Positions 18,014-26,894 of a stretch of 64,000 bases of DNA are shown piece by piece. The stretch is from Flavobacteriales bacterium (GTDB lineage: Bacteria; Bacteroidota; Bacteroidia; Flavobacteriales_D; Parvicellaceae): the NCBI GenBank assembly GCA_025210295.1, contig JAOASC010000001.1, positions 1 to 64,000 on the forward strand. The letters are read 5' to 3'. Position numbers and translations under genes: made by a program. The notes under the pieces are model-generated. The model made no database searches and was not told where the DNA came from. It saw only the letters and a program-made list of their open reading frames with translations. The stretch's first letter is position 1. Each line of letters starts with the position of its first letter.

Positions 18014-19447
18014 TTATCGTTTGGCAATTTCCATACAGTATTGAATGGCTAAACTCCATTTTTTACTCCCTACCTTAGTATAGCGATCAACTTGATATTC
18101 CATCCATTTTTCTAGCTTTTTATTATCGTCCATTCTTCTTCTAACTGAATTACAAATATTCTTTAAGATCCAATAATTATGTCCAGAACGGCAGATTCTA
18201 AGGGTTCGAATCATCTCATCATCCCCACCTCTTAATTTGGTAAAAAATGGAATATATTGTTCAACTAGCGCTTGATTCTCTTCTAAATCTTTTACAACAT
18301 CTTTTACATTCGAAGAGGATGTAACTCCCAACGCTGCTCGTAACTTAGCCCAATCTGATGGAAACTTTTGTTCAAAATCTTTGAAAAATGGTGTTCTTGA
18401 AGTATAAGGCTCATTATTAATCAGTTGATAAGCAGCCACCTTATTCATATCCATTTTCATAAAAGCCGACCTTGATCCATACAATTTCCCTGCGAAAGCA
18501 TCCTTAAACGGAGCTGTAGAATCAATACTAATGGCTCTAGACTTACTGAATAGCCCCCCAATTAAAGCCAATAAAATAGGTGTCCCTACTCCCAAAATAT
18601 GCAACGGCAAATCGTTTTCCATAGCATCATTGGTTCCTTTAGCTATTGCAGCTGCTATCAGATAAGCTTCAGGTAATTTTTCACCGAACTCGATTACTTC
18701 TCCTCCCATATCGAGTGATGTAATCCATCTTCGACTCTTCATTGGTCCACCAAAACTAATTGCATACCCTTCGGCTTGTGCCTGTTTTCCAATTTTTGCG
18801 GCCTGATAAGCACTTGCATAATCATAAGAATGTAGTACCAAAAACTTATTGACAGCATCTAATTGCTTTTGGCTCCCAAAATCACCTTGAGCTTGAGCAT
18901 TAAACAACTTAACAGAAGCTAACTGATGCTTTTCAATCGCTGAAGCAACAGGCTCAAATACTGGATGCAACAACCCACACATCATGATTACTGTTATATT
19001 AAAATCTTCTAAACCAATCATATAATCAGGATTGATTTTGAATTGTTCTTCTATAACTTGATTAAAGTTAACCGAACTTTCGACATGACTACAAGCTTCA
19101 TTAATCTCAAGAATAAGAGCTGCTCGTTCAGCTAATGTAGCTTCACTTACCGCTCCCGTTCTTTTTTGCTCACTAATGGCTTTATTAAGAATTACATTTC
19201 CATTTTTTTCAAATTTTCGTGCAATTTTTTTCATTCTAGAGAAATTACCGTTATCACTAATCAATAAATTTCTCCTTTTCTTAACATAGTTAGCCAAGTC
19301 AATGCTCTTGGCATCAGTATAATATTCTGAGAGTAAATAACCATCGCGTTTAAGCGTTAAAGCATAATCTTTATTGGCTGTGACTTCACTTAAATTAGAA
19401 ATAAAGATGTATTTATCTCTTTTATAATTTGGAATATTTCTTTTCAT
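18014..19447 (-). CDS. TGT/DpdA-superfamily protein (divergent)
   Basis: This 477-residue protein carries a series of motifs matching the TGT barrel in the right order. SDNGNF (64-69) corresponds to DSGGFQ. PDYMIGLED (140-148) fits the strand with the substrate-side Asp. YAISFGGP (228-235) corresponds to the GG(L) motif. LGVGTP (285-290) equals the GVGTP motif. SIDSTAP (307-313) aligns with the catalytic-Asp strand, in the FDSA style of archaeal TGT and DpdA. SGHNYWILKNI (421-431) matches the LHN helix supplying the zinc-ligand His. The CxCxxC zinc motif is absent; only C419 and C432 flank the His. TGT enzymes exchange guanine for a 7-deazaguanine in tRNA, and DpdA does so in DNA. I see no preQ0 pathway gene here, so the substrate is unknown. 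It is the last gene of a three-gene operon, 12 bases after the membrane peptide gene. Confidence 0.7.
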   Translation of the reverse strand: MKRNIPNYKRDKYIFISNLSEVTANKDYALTLKRDGYLLSEYYTDAKSIDLANYVKKRRNLLISDNGNFSRMKKIARKFEKNGNVILNKAISEQKRTGAVSEATLAERAALILEINEACSHVESSVNFNQVIEEQFKINPDYMIGLEDFNITVIMMCGLLHPVFEPVASAIEKHQLASVKLFNAQAQGDFGSQKQLDAVNKFLVLHSYDYASAYQAAKIGKQAQAEGYAISFGGPMKSRRWITSLDMGGEVIEFGEKLPEAYLIAAAIAKGTNDAMENDLPLHILGVGTPILLALIGGLFSKSRAISIDSTAPFKDAFAGKLYGSRSAFMKMDMNKVAAYQLINNEPYTSRTPFFKDFEQKFPSDWAKLRAALGVTSSSNVKDVVKDLEENQALVEQYIPFFTKLRGGDDEMIRTLRICRSGHNYWILKNICNSVRRRMDDNKKLEKWMEYQVDRYTKVGSKKWSLAIQYCMEIAKR

Positions 19448-19459
19448 ATTACCTATAAA

Positions 19460-19759
19460 TTACTGGGCATCTACACAGTCACAATAAGCTTCCAATGCAT
19501 CTGCATAAGCTGCTTCTGCAGCTTCATATTCATTCCAAGCATCTTCCATTCCATCACCTGCAACTACTCCTCCTGCTAAAGCAATTCCATACGATACATA
19601 AGCACCTGTACCTCCCGAACCGATAAGTACAGCTCCAGCAGCTCCAATTGCTGAAGCTCCTGCTAATACCACTCCAGCAGAAGCCCACCACCAGTCTGTA
19701 TTTTCATTTTCTAAATTCTCCTTTGCTCTTTCTAGAGCTTGTTCTAACGCATCACACAT
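19460..19759 (-). CDS. Small glycine-zipper membrane peptide
   Basis: A 99-residue acidic protein. An N-terminal amphipathic helix is followed by WWW and two hydrophobic stretches full of Gly and Ala (about residues 27-50 and 53-68, with repeated GxxxG/AxxxA spacing). An acidic helix follows, and the protein ends in CDCVDAQ. There is another Cys at residue 2. No signal peptide precedes the first stretch. A hydrophobic hairpin with glycine zippers is known from pore-forming peptides, holins and glycine-zipper outer-membrane proteins, but I do not recognise a family. It sits one base after the helical protein and 12 bases before the TGT-like gene. Confidence 0.65.
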   Translation of the reverse strand: MCDALEQALERAKENLENENTDWWWASAGVVLAGASAIGAAGAVLIGSGGTGAYVSYGIALAGGVVAGDGMEDAWNEYEAAEAAYADALEAYCDCVDAQ

Positions 19760-19760
19760 A

Positions 19761-21209
19761 TTAAATAGTTGTTTTAAGTTTTAATAAATTTGGACGATCG
19801 AATGTGATCGTATACTTCACAGGGTTAATGATTCCGTCATTCCCCGAACTTCCACTATATACAGCAGTTAAATTATGTGGAACTAATTCATACACTTTCT
19901 TTAACTCCAACCTTAGCCAAGCTTCCCAATTTTGTTGCGATAAATCACCTAAGTTTAATCGTTTTATAGATACAGCTTTATCCCCGTTAGCTTCTGGATT
20001 CGATTTTAAAAACTCTCCATGAATATAGACAAATGAATCCTCTACAATTCCACCAGAATCTAACTTAATATAAGGTAAACAGACTTTCATTGTTCTTCCG
20101 TTAGCGTCTTCAATATCTGCTGTTGACAACACTTTATTTCTACTTAAATGCCTTACATTTAAATTTTTAACCTTACCTCTAATAATCAACTCTCTTCCAT
20201 CATAACTTGTTGGATTATTGATTAAATCTTTAATTGAAGTTAAACTTCCAGACCATACCACTTTTTCGTCTACCAACAAATTCTTTTGCTTATACAAATC
20301 ACTAAACAATTTTAACTCATGGTGCCAATCGTTTAACCATAATAAATGTTGACTTGAAGCCTTGTAGAAAATCATTTTTTGTGATAAATCTGTTGCCTTC
20401 ATTGCCTTTTTTCCTGTAGAATAAAATGAAGACGTGGAATTTTGCCACTGTTGATTAGTATCGATCAAAATAGGAAGTACTTCTTGCGTTAATTTAGTAT
20501 CGATCCATTGATCAAGATTATTTAAAAATCGAGTAACATCATTAACATCACCTAATTTTATATTTCTGTAAATTGTAGACAACCTTCCCTCAAGACTATA
20601 CTTTAACGTCCTAATGCGAGTAGACACATTAAAACTAAGGTTTTGATTTACACTAGCATCTTTATTATAACTAGCATATACACTACTGTTATAATAATAC
20701 ATATAGATAGCCAAATGTCGCTCAAAAGCATAATTCAAGGTATTTGCAATCATCTCCAATTGCTTTAAGTAATATTTATACAGGTTTAAGCCTCCTGTAT
20801 TTCCTATTCGTTTCACAATATCATCAGCTGTTGCAGTCGGAACATTATTGGTTGATAAATCATTCTCAATTGCAGTTTTAATCGATGGCCAATCATTTGA
20901 TGTTTGTGGTTCAGGACAATAATCTTTAAAACCTCCCTTTAATTGATACAACCGTTCTACTAAATCATTAACATCTGCTTGATGATTTTTAATTTGAAGT
21001 AATTTAGTGGTTACGCCAGCCAATTGAGTATCTGAGAAAACTTTCAAATCATGCCAATGATTGGTCACAATATGTTGATACACTTTTCCACTTTCTACAG
21101 GAATAATTGGAATCGAAATATCCCTATATTCGGCCGTTACTCGGCCAGAATATGCATTCACTTTGGTTACGAATGCATCTAGTCCTAATTTAAAATTTTG
21201 TTCTGTCAT
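19761..21209 (-). CDS. Helical protein with C-terminal OB-like domain, first gene of TGT-like operon
   Basis: A 482-residue protein with no signal peptide. Residues about 1-320 look almost all alpha-helical and rich in Tyr, Trp and Asn (HWHDLKVFSDTQ near 50 and WHHELKLFSDLYKQ near 300 are related segments, suggesting an internal duplication). Residues about 325-415 look like an OB fold: LIIRGKV, then DANGRTMKVCLPY, then VYIHGEFL, the strand pattern of nucleic-acid-binding OB domains. The last 60 residues are a separate strand-rich tail. I know no named family for the whole protein. The tight operon with the TGT-like gene suggests it could bind that enzyme's nucleic-acid substrate, which is inference. 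Confidence 0.7.
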   Translation of the reverse strand: MTEQNFKLGLDAFVTKVNAYSGRVTAEYRDISIPIIPVESGKVYQHIVTNHWHDLKVFSDTQLAGVTTKLLQIKNHQADVNDLVERLYQLKGGFKDYCPEPQTSNDWPSIKTAIENDLSTNNVPTATADDIVKRIGNTGGLNLYKYYLKQLEMIANTLNYAFERHLAIYMYYYNSSVYASYNKDASVNQNLSFNVSTRIRTLKYSLEGRLSTIYRNIKLGDVNDVTRFLNNLDQWIDTKLTQEVLPILIDTNQQWQNSTSSFYSTGKKAMKATDLSQKMIFYKASSQHLLWLNDWHHELKLFSDLYKQKNLLVDEKVVWSGSLTSIKDLINNPTSYDGRELIIRGKVKNLNVRHLSRNKVLSTADIEDANGRTMKVCLPYIKLDSGGIVEDSFVYIHGEFLKSNPEANGDKAVSIKRLNLGDLSQQNWEAWLRLELKKVYELVPHNLTAVYSGSSGNDGIINPVKYTITFDRPNLLKLKTTI

Positions 21210-21390
21210 ATTTTTAACTGTAAATGTTTAATTACAGTCGCAATATAACAGCTCTAAAAAGGTATTGGAGTAAAAATCTAACCAATGGAGTAATTTAATT
21301 AACGAACAGCATTTTAAGTCCAGCAAAAATTCATTTTAACACGACAAACAACCTCAAGACAGAGACATAAACAAGTATTTAACCAATAAA

Positions 21391-21960
21391 CTACATTACT
21401 TTATAATATAAAATGGTAGCACAATGACATTGCTGTTCTTCTTGCTGTTTAGATGGGCATTTAAACAAACCTTGTTCACAATCTTCTTTCCACAAATCCG
21501 AATATTCGCCCAATACTTTAAAGTGAAAGTAGTGAGCTATTCTTTCCATATTTATTTGTTTTTTTTGCTTCCAAGCATACATTATAAATCCATATTCTCC
21601 CTGAAAGTGGTCTATTGCTCGTTTTATCAAAAATCTACCAACTCCTTTTTTTCTATAACTTGAAGCAACCACCATAGTATCCATACAAACGATTTTATCA
21701 TTCAAGGCATTTTTAATCGAATCATCACCAACTCTATTCACCACTTCATCTGGTGAAGTACGGTAAAAAACTAAAAATGCTATCAACTCATGATTTTCAT
21801 TAATTAGACACCAACCATCATATTGTTGAGATACTATAACTTGATCAAAATAATCATGATTTAAATACCCCTCCCCTAAGTGAGGTGCTGCCAATAGCAC
21901 CAACTCATCAATTCTATTTTTAGTCAACGGAGTTAAGTTAAAATTCATGGATAAAGTCAT
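21391..21960 (-). CDS. GNAT-family N-acetyltransferase
   Basis: The central part reads VCMDTMVVASSYRKKGVGRFLIKRAI. Its R.kGVGr.L motif is the acetyl-CoA pyrophosphate-binding loop of GNAT enzymes, and the preceding strand is typical. The tail holds several Cys and His (CPSK...QCHC). An in-frame ATG at 21996 would extend the protein, but that would leave only about 20 bases to the divergent phosphatase gene. The family fold begins near NLTPLTK, so I use the ATG at 21960 (21948 is also possible). The substrate cannot be told from sequence. Confidence 0.75.
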   Translation of the reverse strand: MTLSMNFNLTPLTKNRIDELVLLAAPHLGEGYLNHDYFDQVIVSQQYDGWCLINENHELIAFLVFYRTSPDEVVNRVGDDSIKNALNDKIVCMDTMVVASSYRKKGVGRFLIKRAIDHFQGEYGFIMYAWKQKKQINMERIAHYFHFKVLGEYSDLWKEDCEQGLFKCPSKQQEEQQCHCATILYYKVM

Positions 21961-21980
21961 CTTTAAAGCTCTAAAATTAC

Positions 21981-21988
21981 TAATATTG
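21981..21988 (+). promoter_or_regulatory. Weak candidate -7 element for the Ppx/GppA gene
   Basis: TAATATTG differs from TAnnTTTG by one base and lies 29 bases upstream of the phosphatase start codon. No good TTG partner is visible. Confidence 0.3.
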
Positions 21989-22016
21989 TGGATCATTAAT
22001 AATAAAACAACAAATT

Positions 22017-22904
22017 TTGATTTTAGCAGCTATAGATATTGGGTCCAATGCCGTTCGTTTATTGATTGAAGAAGTTGTCATCACTGGCGCAAACGAACAA
22101 TACTTTCGAAAGATATCGTTAACTCGTGTTCCTTTGCGATTAGGAGAAGATGTATTTAGCCAAGGGAAGATCACCCAAGAAAAATCGAAAAAACTAATTA
22201 AAACATTAAAAGCTTTTCGTTATTTAATGGAGGTAAACGACGTTAAACACTTTAGAGCCTGTGCTACCTCTGCAATGCGTGAAGCTGAGAATGGAAAAGA
22301 CATTCGTAAACTCATTAAATCAAAGGCAAATATTGATTTAGAAATTATTAGAGGTTATGATGAAGCTGAATTAATTCTAGCCAATTTTAATACCGCTAAT
22401 TTACAAAAAGACCAAACCTATCTATACATTGATGTTGGTGGGGGAAGTACAGAAGTGAGTCTTTTGAAAAACAATAAAAAGATTAAATCAAAGTCGTTTA
22501 AATTAGGAACGGTACGCTTATTAAAAGGCAAAGTAAATGCCAATATATGGGAAGAAGCGCAACAATGGGTGGAAGAGCTAGCCATAAACGATCAGGTCAT
22601 AGCTATTGGTACTGGAGGAAACATCAATAGAATTTATAAAGAAAGTGTCCATAGCTTTGGTGAAAAAATAAAATATGATGAAATCAAATCCATTGTTGAT
22701 CATATTGGGAGCTTCTCCTTTGAAGAACGAATCAAAAAACTTAAATTAAAGCCCGATAGAGCAGATGTCATTATCCCTGCTGGGAAAATATACTTAAGCT
22801 TTATGCGACATGTAAATGCGACTGAAATGCTGGTACCTAAAGTTGGTTTAGCCGATGGAATTATCTATAATTTATTTCAAAAACATATAAAAAATAAAAC
22901 TTAA
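22017..22904 (+). CDS. Ppx/GppA-family phosphatase (exopolyphosphatase-like)
   Basis: A 295-residue protein of the ASKHA ATPase fold. The N-terminus AAIDIGSNAVRLLIEE is the phosphate-1 motif of Ppx/GppA. ACATSAMREAENG (about 83-95), YIDVGGGSTEVSL (about 136-148) and AIGTGGNINRI (about 198-208) complete the signature. The family hydrolyses polyphosphate and/or pppGpp. The protein is about the length of the short Bacteroidetes form, without the C-terminal HD domain. The start codon is TTG: the frame upstream has a stop at 21981 and no ATG. It is divergent from the GNAT gene. Confidence 0.9.
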   Translation: MILAAIDIGSNAVRLLIEEVVITGANEQYFRKISLTRVPLRLGEDVFSQGKITQEKSKKLIKTLKAFRYLMEVNDVKHFRACATSAMREAENGKDIRKLIKSKANIDLEIIRGYDEAELILANFNTANLQKDQTYLYIDVGGGSTEVSLLKNNKKIKSKSFKLGTVRLLKGKVNANIWEEAQQWVEELAINDQVIAIGTGGNINRIYKESVHSFGEKIKYDEIKSIVDHIGSFSFEERIKKLKLKPDRADVIIPAGKIYLSFMRHVNATEMLVPKVGLADGIIYNLFQKHIKNKT

Positions 22905-23002
22905 ATATTTGTTATATTTTCCTAATATATATATATTTATCTTTTTAACGTCTGTATTTTTACGGATTAACGCACCAAAATAAACTATCAAACAGAATTA
23001 AC

Positions 23003-24853
23003 ATGAAGTTATACACCTTAGTATTCGGAGCTGCTTTTTTCACTGCTACTGCAATGCACGCTCAAAATGTAGGTATCAACCAAAACGCGCCTACCAATTC
23101 GCTACATGTATCTCCAATCAATGCTGGAGATGATCCATTAAGAATAGATGGTATGCAATCGTATGTATCAGGAGATACTACCTTAATGATTATCGATAAC
23201 ACCAACGGAATTGTAAGATATGTTGCTAAAGACGATTTAGGGGGAATGTTGGGAGATATTCTTTTCCAAAACACTACATTTATCGACAGCTTAAACACTT
23301 TTGTTACCAACAATGGTGGATCTGATACTGATGTTGATAGTGCTAGAGTTGTAGGAAACACTTTACAAATCTTCGAAAATGGTACTATGATTTCTGCTGA
23401 TTTAACCAATGTAACTGGTACGACCTATGTAGGCGGTACTGGAATTGGAATTTCAGGGAATACGATTACGAATACAGCTCCTGATCAAGTGGTATCTATC
23501 ACGGGAGGAGGAAGCACAACGGTAACTGGGACATATCCTAACTTTACTGTTTCTTCTACAGATAACCAAACCTTAGGTTCTACAGCTACTGACATTACAT
23601 TAACCAATGGTGGAAGTGTTCCTTTTAGTACAATTAATGCTGGAGACTGGCATACTACTGGAAATGCAGGAACAAATGCTGCTACTAATTTTATTGGAAC
23701 GACTGACAATATCGCTTTAATATTTAGAACGAATAACAACGAAAGAATGCGTATCTCTAACGGTGGTGCTGTTATGGTTAATACAACTACTGCTAATGGC
23801 GTTTTTACAACTGCTGCTGGTGGAACAGATAATGCTATTGTGGCCGTAGCTAATAATGGAGATGGTGTATATGGACAAACGAATTTTGCAACTAGATTTG
23901 GTATGTCTGCAAGAAACATACATGCTACTGGTACTGGATTAATTGCTTCTGGAAATAATGTAACTGGAAACTTTTTAAACTCTGGAACAGGTGGAGCCTT
24001 TACAGGAGAAGATGGTTCGTATTCTAAAGCAGCTACAGCTACAGGAACTGGTGTGATTGGTCTTGGAAACAATTTAACGACTTCCAACACTGTTCCAACA
24101 GGAACGGGTGGAGCATTTACAGGTAACGATGGAGCTTATGCTAAAGGAGTAACTGCTGGAGGTACTGGTGTAATTGGAGCAGGAAACAATGCTGCTACTT
24201 TCTATACATTTACCAACGGTGGTGGTGGTAGTTTTACTGGTACTGAAAATGGTGCTTTTGGTGTGGCTACAAATACCTCAGGAACTTCTATTGGAGTTTT
24301 AGGACAAGGAAGTCAATTTGGTATATTTGCCAATGGTAATAACGGTGCTAGTGGAACAAAATCATTTATGATTGACCACCCGTTAGATCCTGAAAATAAA
24401 TTTTTAAAGCATTACAGTATGGAATCTCCTGAAGTCATCAACTTCTACAGAGGAAATGTTGTTTTAGATGCCAACGGAAATGGAACAGTTCAATTACCTG
24501 ATTATTTTACTGCTATTAATACTAATTATAGTTATACCTTAACTCCAATTGGAGCGCCATCAGTAACCTACATTGCTGAAGAAATTGATCAAAATGGTAC
24601 TTTCAAAATTGCAGGAGGAAACCCTAATCAAAAAATCTCTTGGTATGTTTACGCTGAAAGAAACGATGTGAATGTTCAAGATGCATTTAGTACTGCTGTT
24701 GAAGTAGAAAAAGTTGGAGACCAAAAAGGGAAATATATTAACCCATCTGCTTATGGAAAAACAAATGCTGATGCTATTTTCAAAGTAAATGAAGTTACAA
24801 ATGCAGAGAAAAAATCTAGCATTGCTACAGCAACTTTAAAAGAAAAGAAATAA
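23003..24853 (+). CDS. Secreted fibre-like glycine-rich repeat protein
   Basis: A 616-residue protein with a signal peptide (cleavage near MHAQ) and then NVGINQNAPTNSLHV, the standard opening of many Bacteroidetes tail-fibre-like proteins. The middle (about residues 310-450) has at least three imperfect repeats of about 39 residues built on GTG(V/L)I..GNN and GTGGAFTG.DG.Y, which look like triangular beta-helix coils. A proline-containing beta domain follows (about 455-560), then a charged tail ending KEKK. No T9SS tail is visible. It is probably a surface or secreted adhesive fibre; the ligand is unknown. It stands alone, with a terminator 21 bases after the stop. Confidence 0.75.
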   Translation: MKLYTLVFGAAFFTATAMHAQNVGINQNAPTNSLHVSPINAGDDPLRIDGMQSYVSGDTTLMIIDNTNGIVRYVAKDDLGGMLGDILFQNTTFIDSLNTFVTNNGGSDTDVDSARVVGNTLQIFENGTMISADLTNVTGTTYVGGTGIGISGNTITNTAPDQVVSITGGGSTTVTGTYPNFTVSSTDNQTLGSTATDITLTNGGSVPFSTINAGDWHTTGNAGTNAATNFIGTTDNIALIFRTNNNERMRISNGGAVMVNTTTANGVFTTAAGGTDNAIVAVANNGDGVYGQTNFATRFGMSARNIHATGTGLIASGNNVTGNFLNSGTGGAFTGEDGSYSKAATATGTGVIGLGNNLTTSNTVPTGTGGAFTGNDGAYAKGVTAGGTGVIGAGNNAATFYTFTNGGGGSFTGTENGAFGVATNTSGTSIGVLGQGSQFGIFANGNNGASGTKSFMIDHPLDPENKFLKHYSMESPEVINFYRGNVVLDANGNGTVQLPDYFTAINTNYSYTLTPIGAPSVTYIAEEIDQNGTFKIAGGNPNQKISWYVYAERNDVNVQDAFSTAVEVEKVGDQKGKYINPSAYGKTNADAIFKVNEVTNAEKKSSIATATLKEKK

Positions 24854-24874
24854 ACTCTACTACACACATTAAAC

Positions 24875-24909
24875 AAAAAAGCCATTCAATTTTATTGAAT
24901 GGCTTTTTT
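24875..24909. terminator. Bidirectional terminator between convergent genes
   Basis: A perfect hairpin (arms 24875-24890 and 24894-24909, loop TTT) with A on the left and T on the right serves both the fibre-like gene (plus) and the HEAT-like gene (minus). Confidence 0.9.
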
Positions 24910-24928
24910 GTTGTTACTCATTTAAGGA

Positions 24929-25438
24929 TTATAATGTTTTCAATATATTTCTTCGTTTATTTTCCAACCCTCTTGCTCCCTCAGTATATAAATCCTCTAG
25001 AACCAATTTAAACTCACTTTTTAAGTCCTCGTATTCTTTACTAATCTTTTCTATTGTCCCCATTGCAAAAGCTCTTACTGCTATGGGCTGATCACTGTTG
25101 ATTAATAATTCATAGCTTCGATCTAAAACGACCCCTTGATACTCTTCAGGCAACGTATAAGACTGGAAAAAACGAGCAATCATTCTGACAACAGCAACAG
25201 CCGTATCTTTTTCTAAAAATACTTTTACAAATTGATCAATATAGTCTTCCATCAAATAAGGACGTTGATCCATAATTCTTGCTAAAACCATTGAAGCTCT
25301 CAATGCTAGCTTTTGATCACTGCCTAAAAAAAGCTGAACCAACTCCTCTATCTTTACTTGATCTTGACCTATTTTCCGAACAATTAATTCTGCATTGGAT
25401 TTACTAAATTCAAATAATAATTGCTCTCGAACATCCAT
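24929..25438 (-). CDS. HEAT-repeat-like helical protein
   Basis: A 169-residue all-helical protein with pairs of helices such as QKLALRASMVLARIMDQRP and QPIAVRAFAMGTIEKISKE, the pattern of HEAT/ARM repeats. It has no signal peptide. Such proteins are usually binding scaffolds. It begins five bases after the RlmD gene and is probably translated with it. No specific partner can be named. Confidence 0.65.
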   Translation of the reverse strand: MDVREQLLFEFSKSNAELIVRKIGQDQVKIEELVQLFLGSDQKLALRASMVLARIMDQRPYLMEDYIDQFVKVFLEKDTAVAVVRMIARFFQSYTLPEEYQGVVLDRSYELLINSDQPIAVRAFAMGTIEKISKEYEDLKSEFKLVLEDLYTEGARGLENKRRNILKTL

Positions 25439-25443
25439 AGTGT

Positions 25444-26871
25444 TTACTTTTCAAAAAGCATAATGCTTTCAATATGTGCTGTATGTGGGAATTGGTCAAC
25501 TAAAGAAACTTTCTTTAATGCATACCCTGCTTGTTTTAACTCTATTGCATCACGGGCTTGTGTAGCTGGATTACAGCTAACATAAACAATTCTTTTTGCT
25601 CCAAGTCGCATTACTTTTCGCAAGGTTTTAGGAGCTATTCCTCCCCTTGGCGGATCTAAAACAATAGTTCCTATTTTCCCTTCATACTCAGGATATTCCA
25701 ATAAGAACTTTCCTACATCAGCAGCATAAAAATCTACGCCCTCTATTTGATTTAAGGCAGCATTTCTTTTGGCATTTTCAATAGCTGAAGCAATAATATC
25801 TACACCAATAATTTTAGCATTTTTAGTCTTAGAAGCTAAAATTTGTCCAATTGTACCTGTACCACAAAACAAATCCATAATGACTTGATTTTCCAAATCA
25901 TTATCCTCCGTTGCATAGTCCACGACCTTACTGTATAAGCGCTCAGCACTTGCTGGGTTAGTTTGAAAGAAGCTCTGCATGCTGATTTCAAATTGTAATC
26001 CTAATACACGCTCTATAATGGTTGATTTCCCCCAAGCGGTATCACTTGGACCTTTTTCTAATTTAGCACGATCGGCAACATCGTCATTAATTGTATGAAT
26101 AAAACCTGCTAATCTTTTTCCTAATAGGCCTTGTAAAAACGCTACAAAAGCCATCGTATCAAATGCTTTTTTATTGATCGAACTAGTGACCAGATTAATC
26201 AACAACTCATCATCTGCAAAACTCTTTCTGACTACCAAATGTCTAAAAAACCCCTCTTTTTTTGGAGGATGCCAAGCTGGTAATCCCGTATTTTCTAAAT
26301 AAACTCTTATCTCTTTTAATTTATTTTCAAATTCAGCATCAAACAATCCTGATTCTTTGTCTAAATTTTCAACTTTCCACCACGTCCCGCGATGTTTAAA
26401 TCCTAAAGCAAAATCATCGTGTTCCTCATTTGTTTCAAGATCATGACGAATAACAGAAAAAGAATATTCCATCTTATTTCTGTAGTTAAAGTCACTTGGA
26501 GAAGCAATATACTCATCAAATAAGTCTCTAACATTTTTAATCTGCCCCATTTTTTCAAAAAGCGTCAACGTTGTTTCTTCTTTAAAAGCTCTCTGCTTTT
26601 CGACTGGTAATGTTAAAAATGGTGCACCTGAAATAGGTTGCTGAGGCATCTCTACTTCTTCAGGAGAACGTTTAATGACTTTTTTCAATCTCGTTTCAGC
26701 ATGTTTTTTTCGCTTTTTCGTAATCGTAACCTCTACCGTTTGACCAGGAATACTGTTGGCTACAAAAACAACAAAGTTCCCTTGCTCTGTAGCTACTCGG
26801 CTAATTCCCTTTCCACCAAAAGCCATATCATCAATAGCCAACTCTAACGTTTCTCCTTTTTTAATATTCAT
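25444..26871 (-). CDS. rlmD: 23S rRNA (uracil-5-)-methyltransferase RlmD/RumA family
   Basis: A 475-residue protein. The N-terminal 60 residues form a TRAM (RNA-binding) domain. The C-terminal half is the TrmA-type methyltransferase: SAM loop MDLFCGTGTIGQIL (about 345), LDPPRGG (about 405) and the catalytic cysteine in VYVSCNPATQARD (about 432). This family makes 5-methyluridine in 23S rRNA (or tRNA) using SAM. The Cys-rich iron-sulfur motif of E. coli RlmD is not seen. The exact target uridine cannot be decided from sequence. Confidence 0.88.
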   Translation of the reverse strand: MNIKKGETLELAIDDMAFGGKGISRVATEQGNFVVFVANSIPGQTVEVTITKKRKKHAETRLKKVIKRSPEEVEMPQQPISGAPFLTLPVEKQRAFKEETTLTLFEKMGQIKNVRDLFDEYIASPSDFNYRNKMEYSFSVIRHDLETNEEHDDFALGFKHRGTWWKVENLDKESGLFDAEFENKLKEIRVYLENTGLPAWHPPKKEGFFRHLVVRKSFADDELLINLVTSSINKKAFDTMAFVAFLQGLLGKRLAGFIHTINDDVADRAKLEKGPSDTAWGKSTIIERVLGLQFEISMQSFFQTNPASAERLYSKVVDYATEDNDLENQVIMDLFCGTGTIGQILASKTKNAKIIGVDIIASAIENAKRNAALNQIEGVDFYAADVGKFLLEYPEYEGKIGTIVLDPPRGGIAPKTLRKVMRLGAKRIVYVSCNPATQARDAIELKQAGYALKKVSLVDQFPHTAHIESIMLFEK

Positions 26872-26894
26872 CCTAAACCTTTTAAATCGATCGT

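Noticed and set aside
23062-24090. Long minus-strand open frames over the fibre-like gene (up to about 200 codons)
   Set aside because: They mirror the repetitive Gly/Thr-rich coding sequence on the other strand, giving Val/Pro-rich translations without a family.
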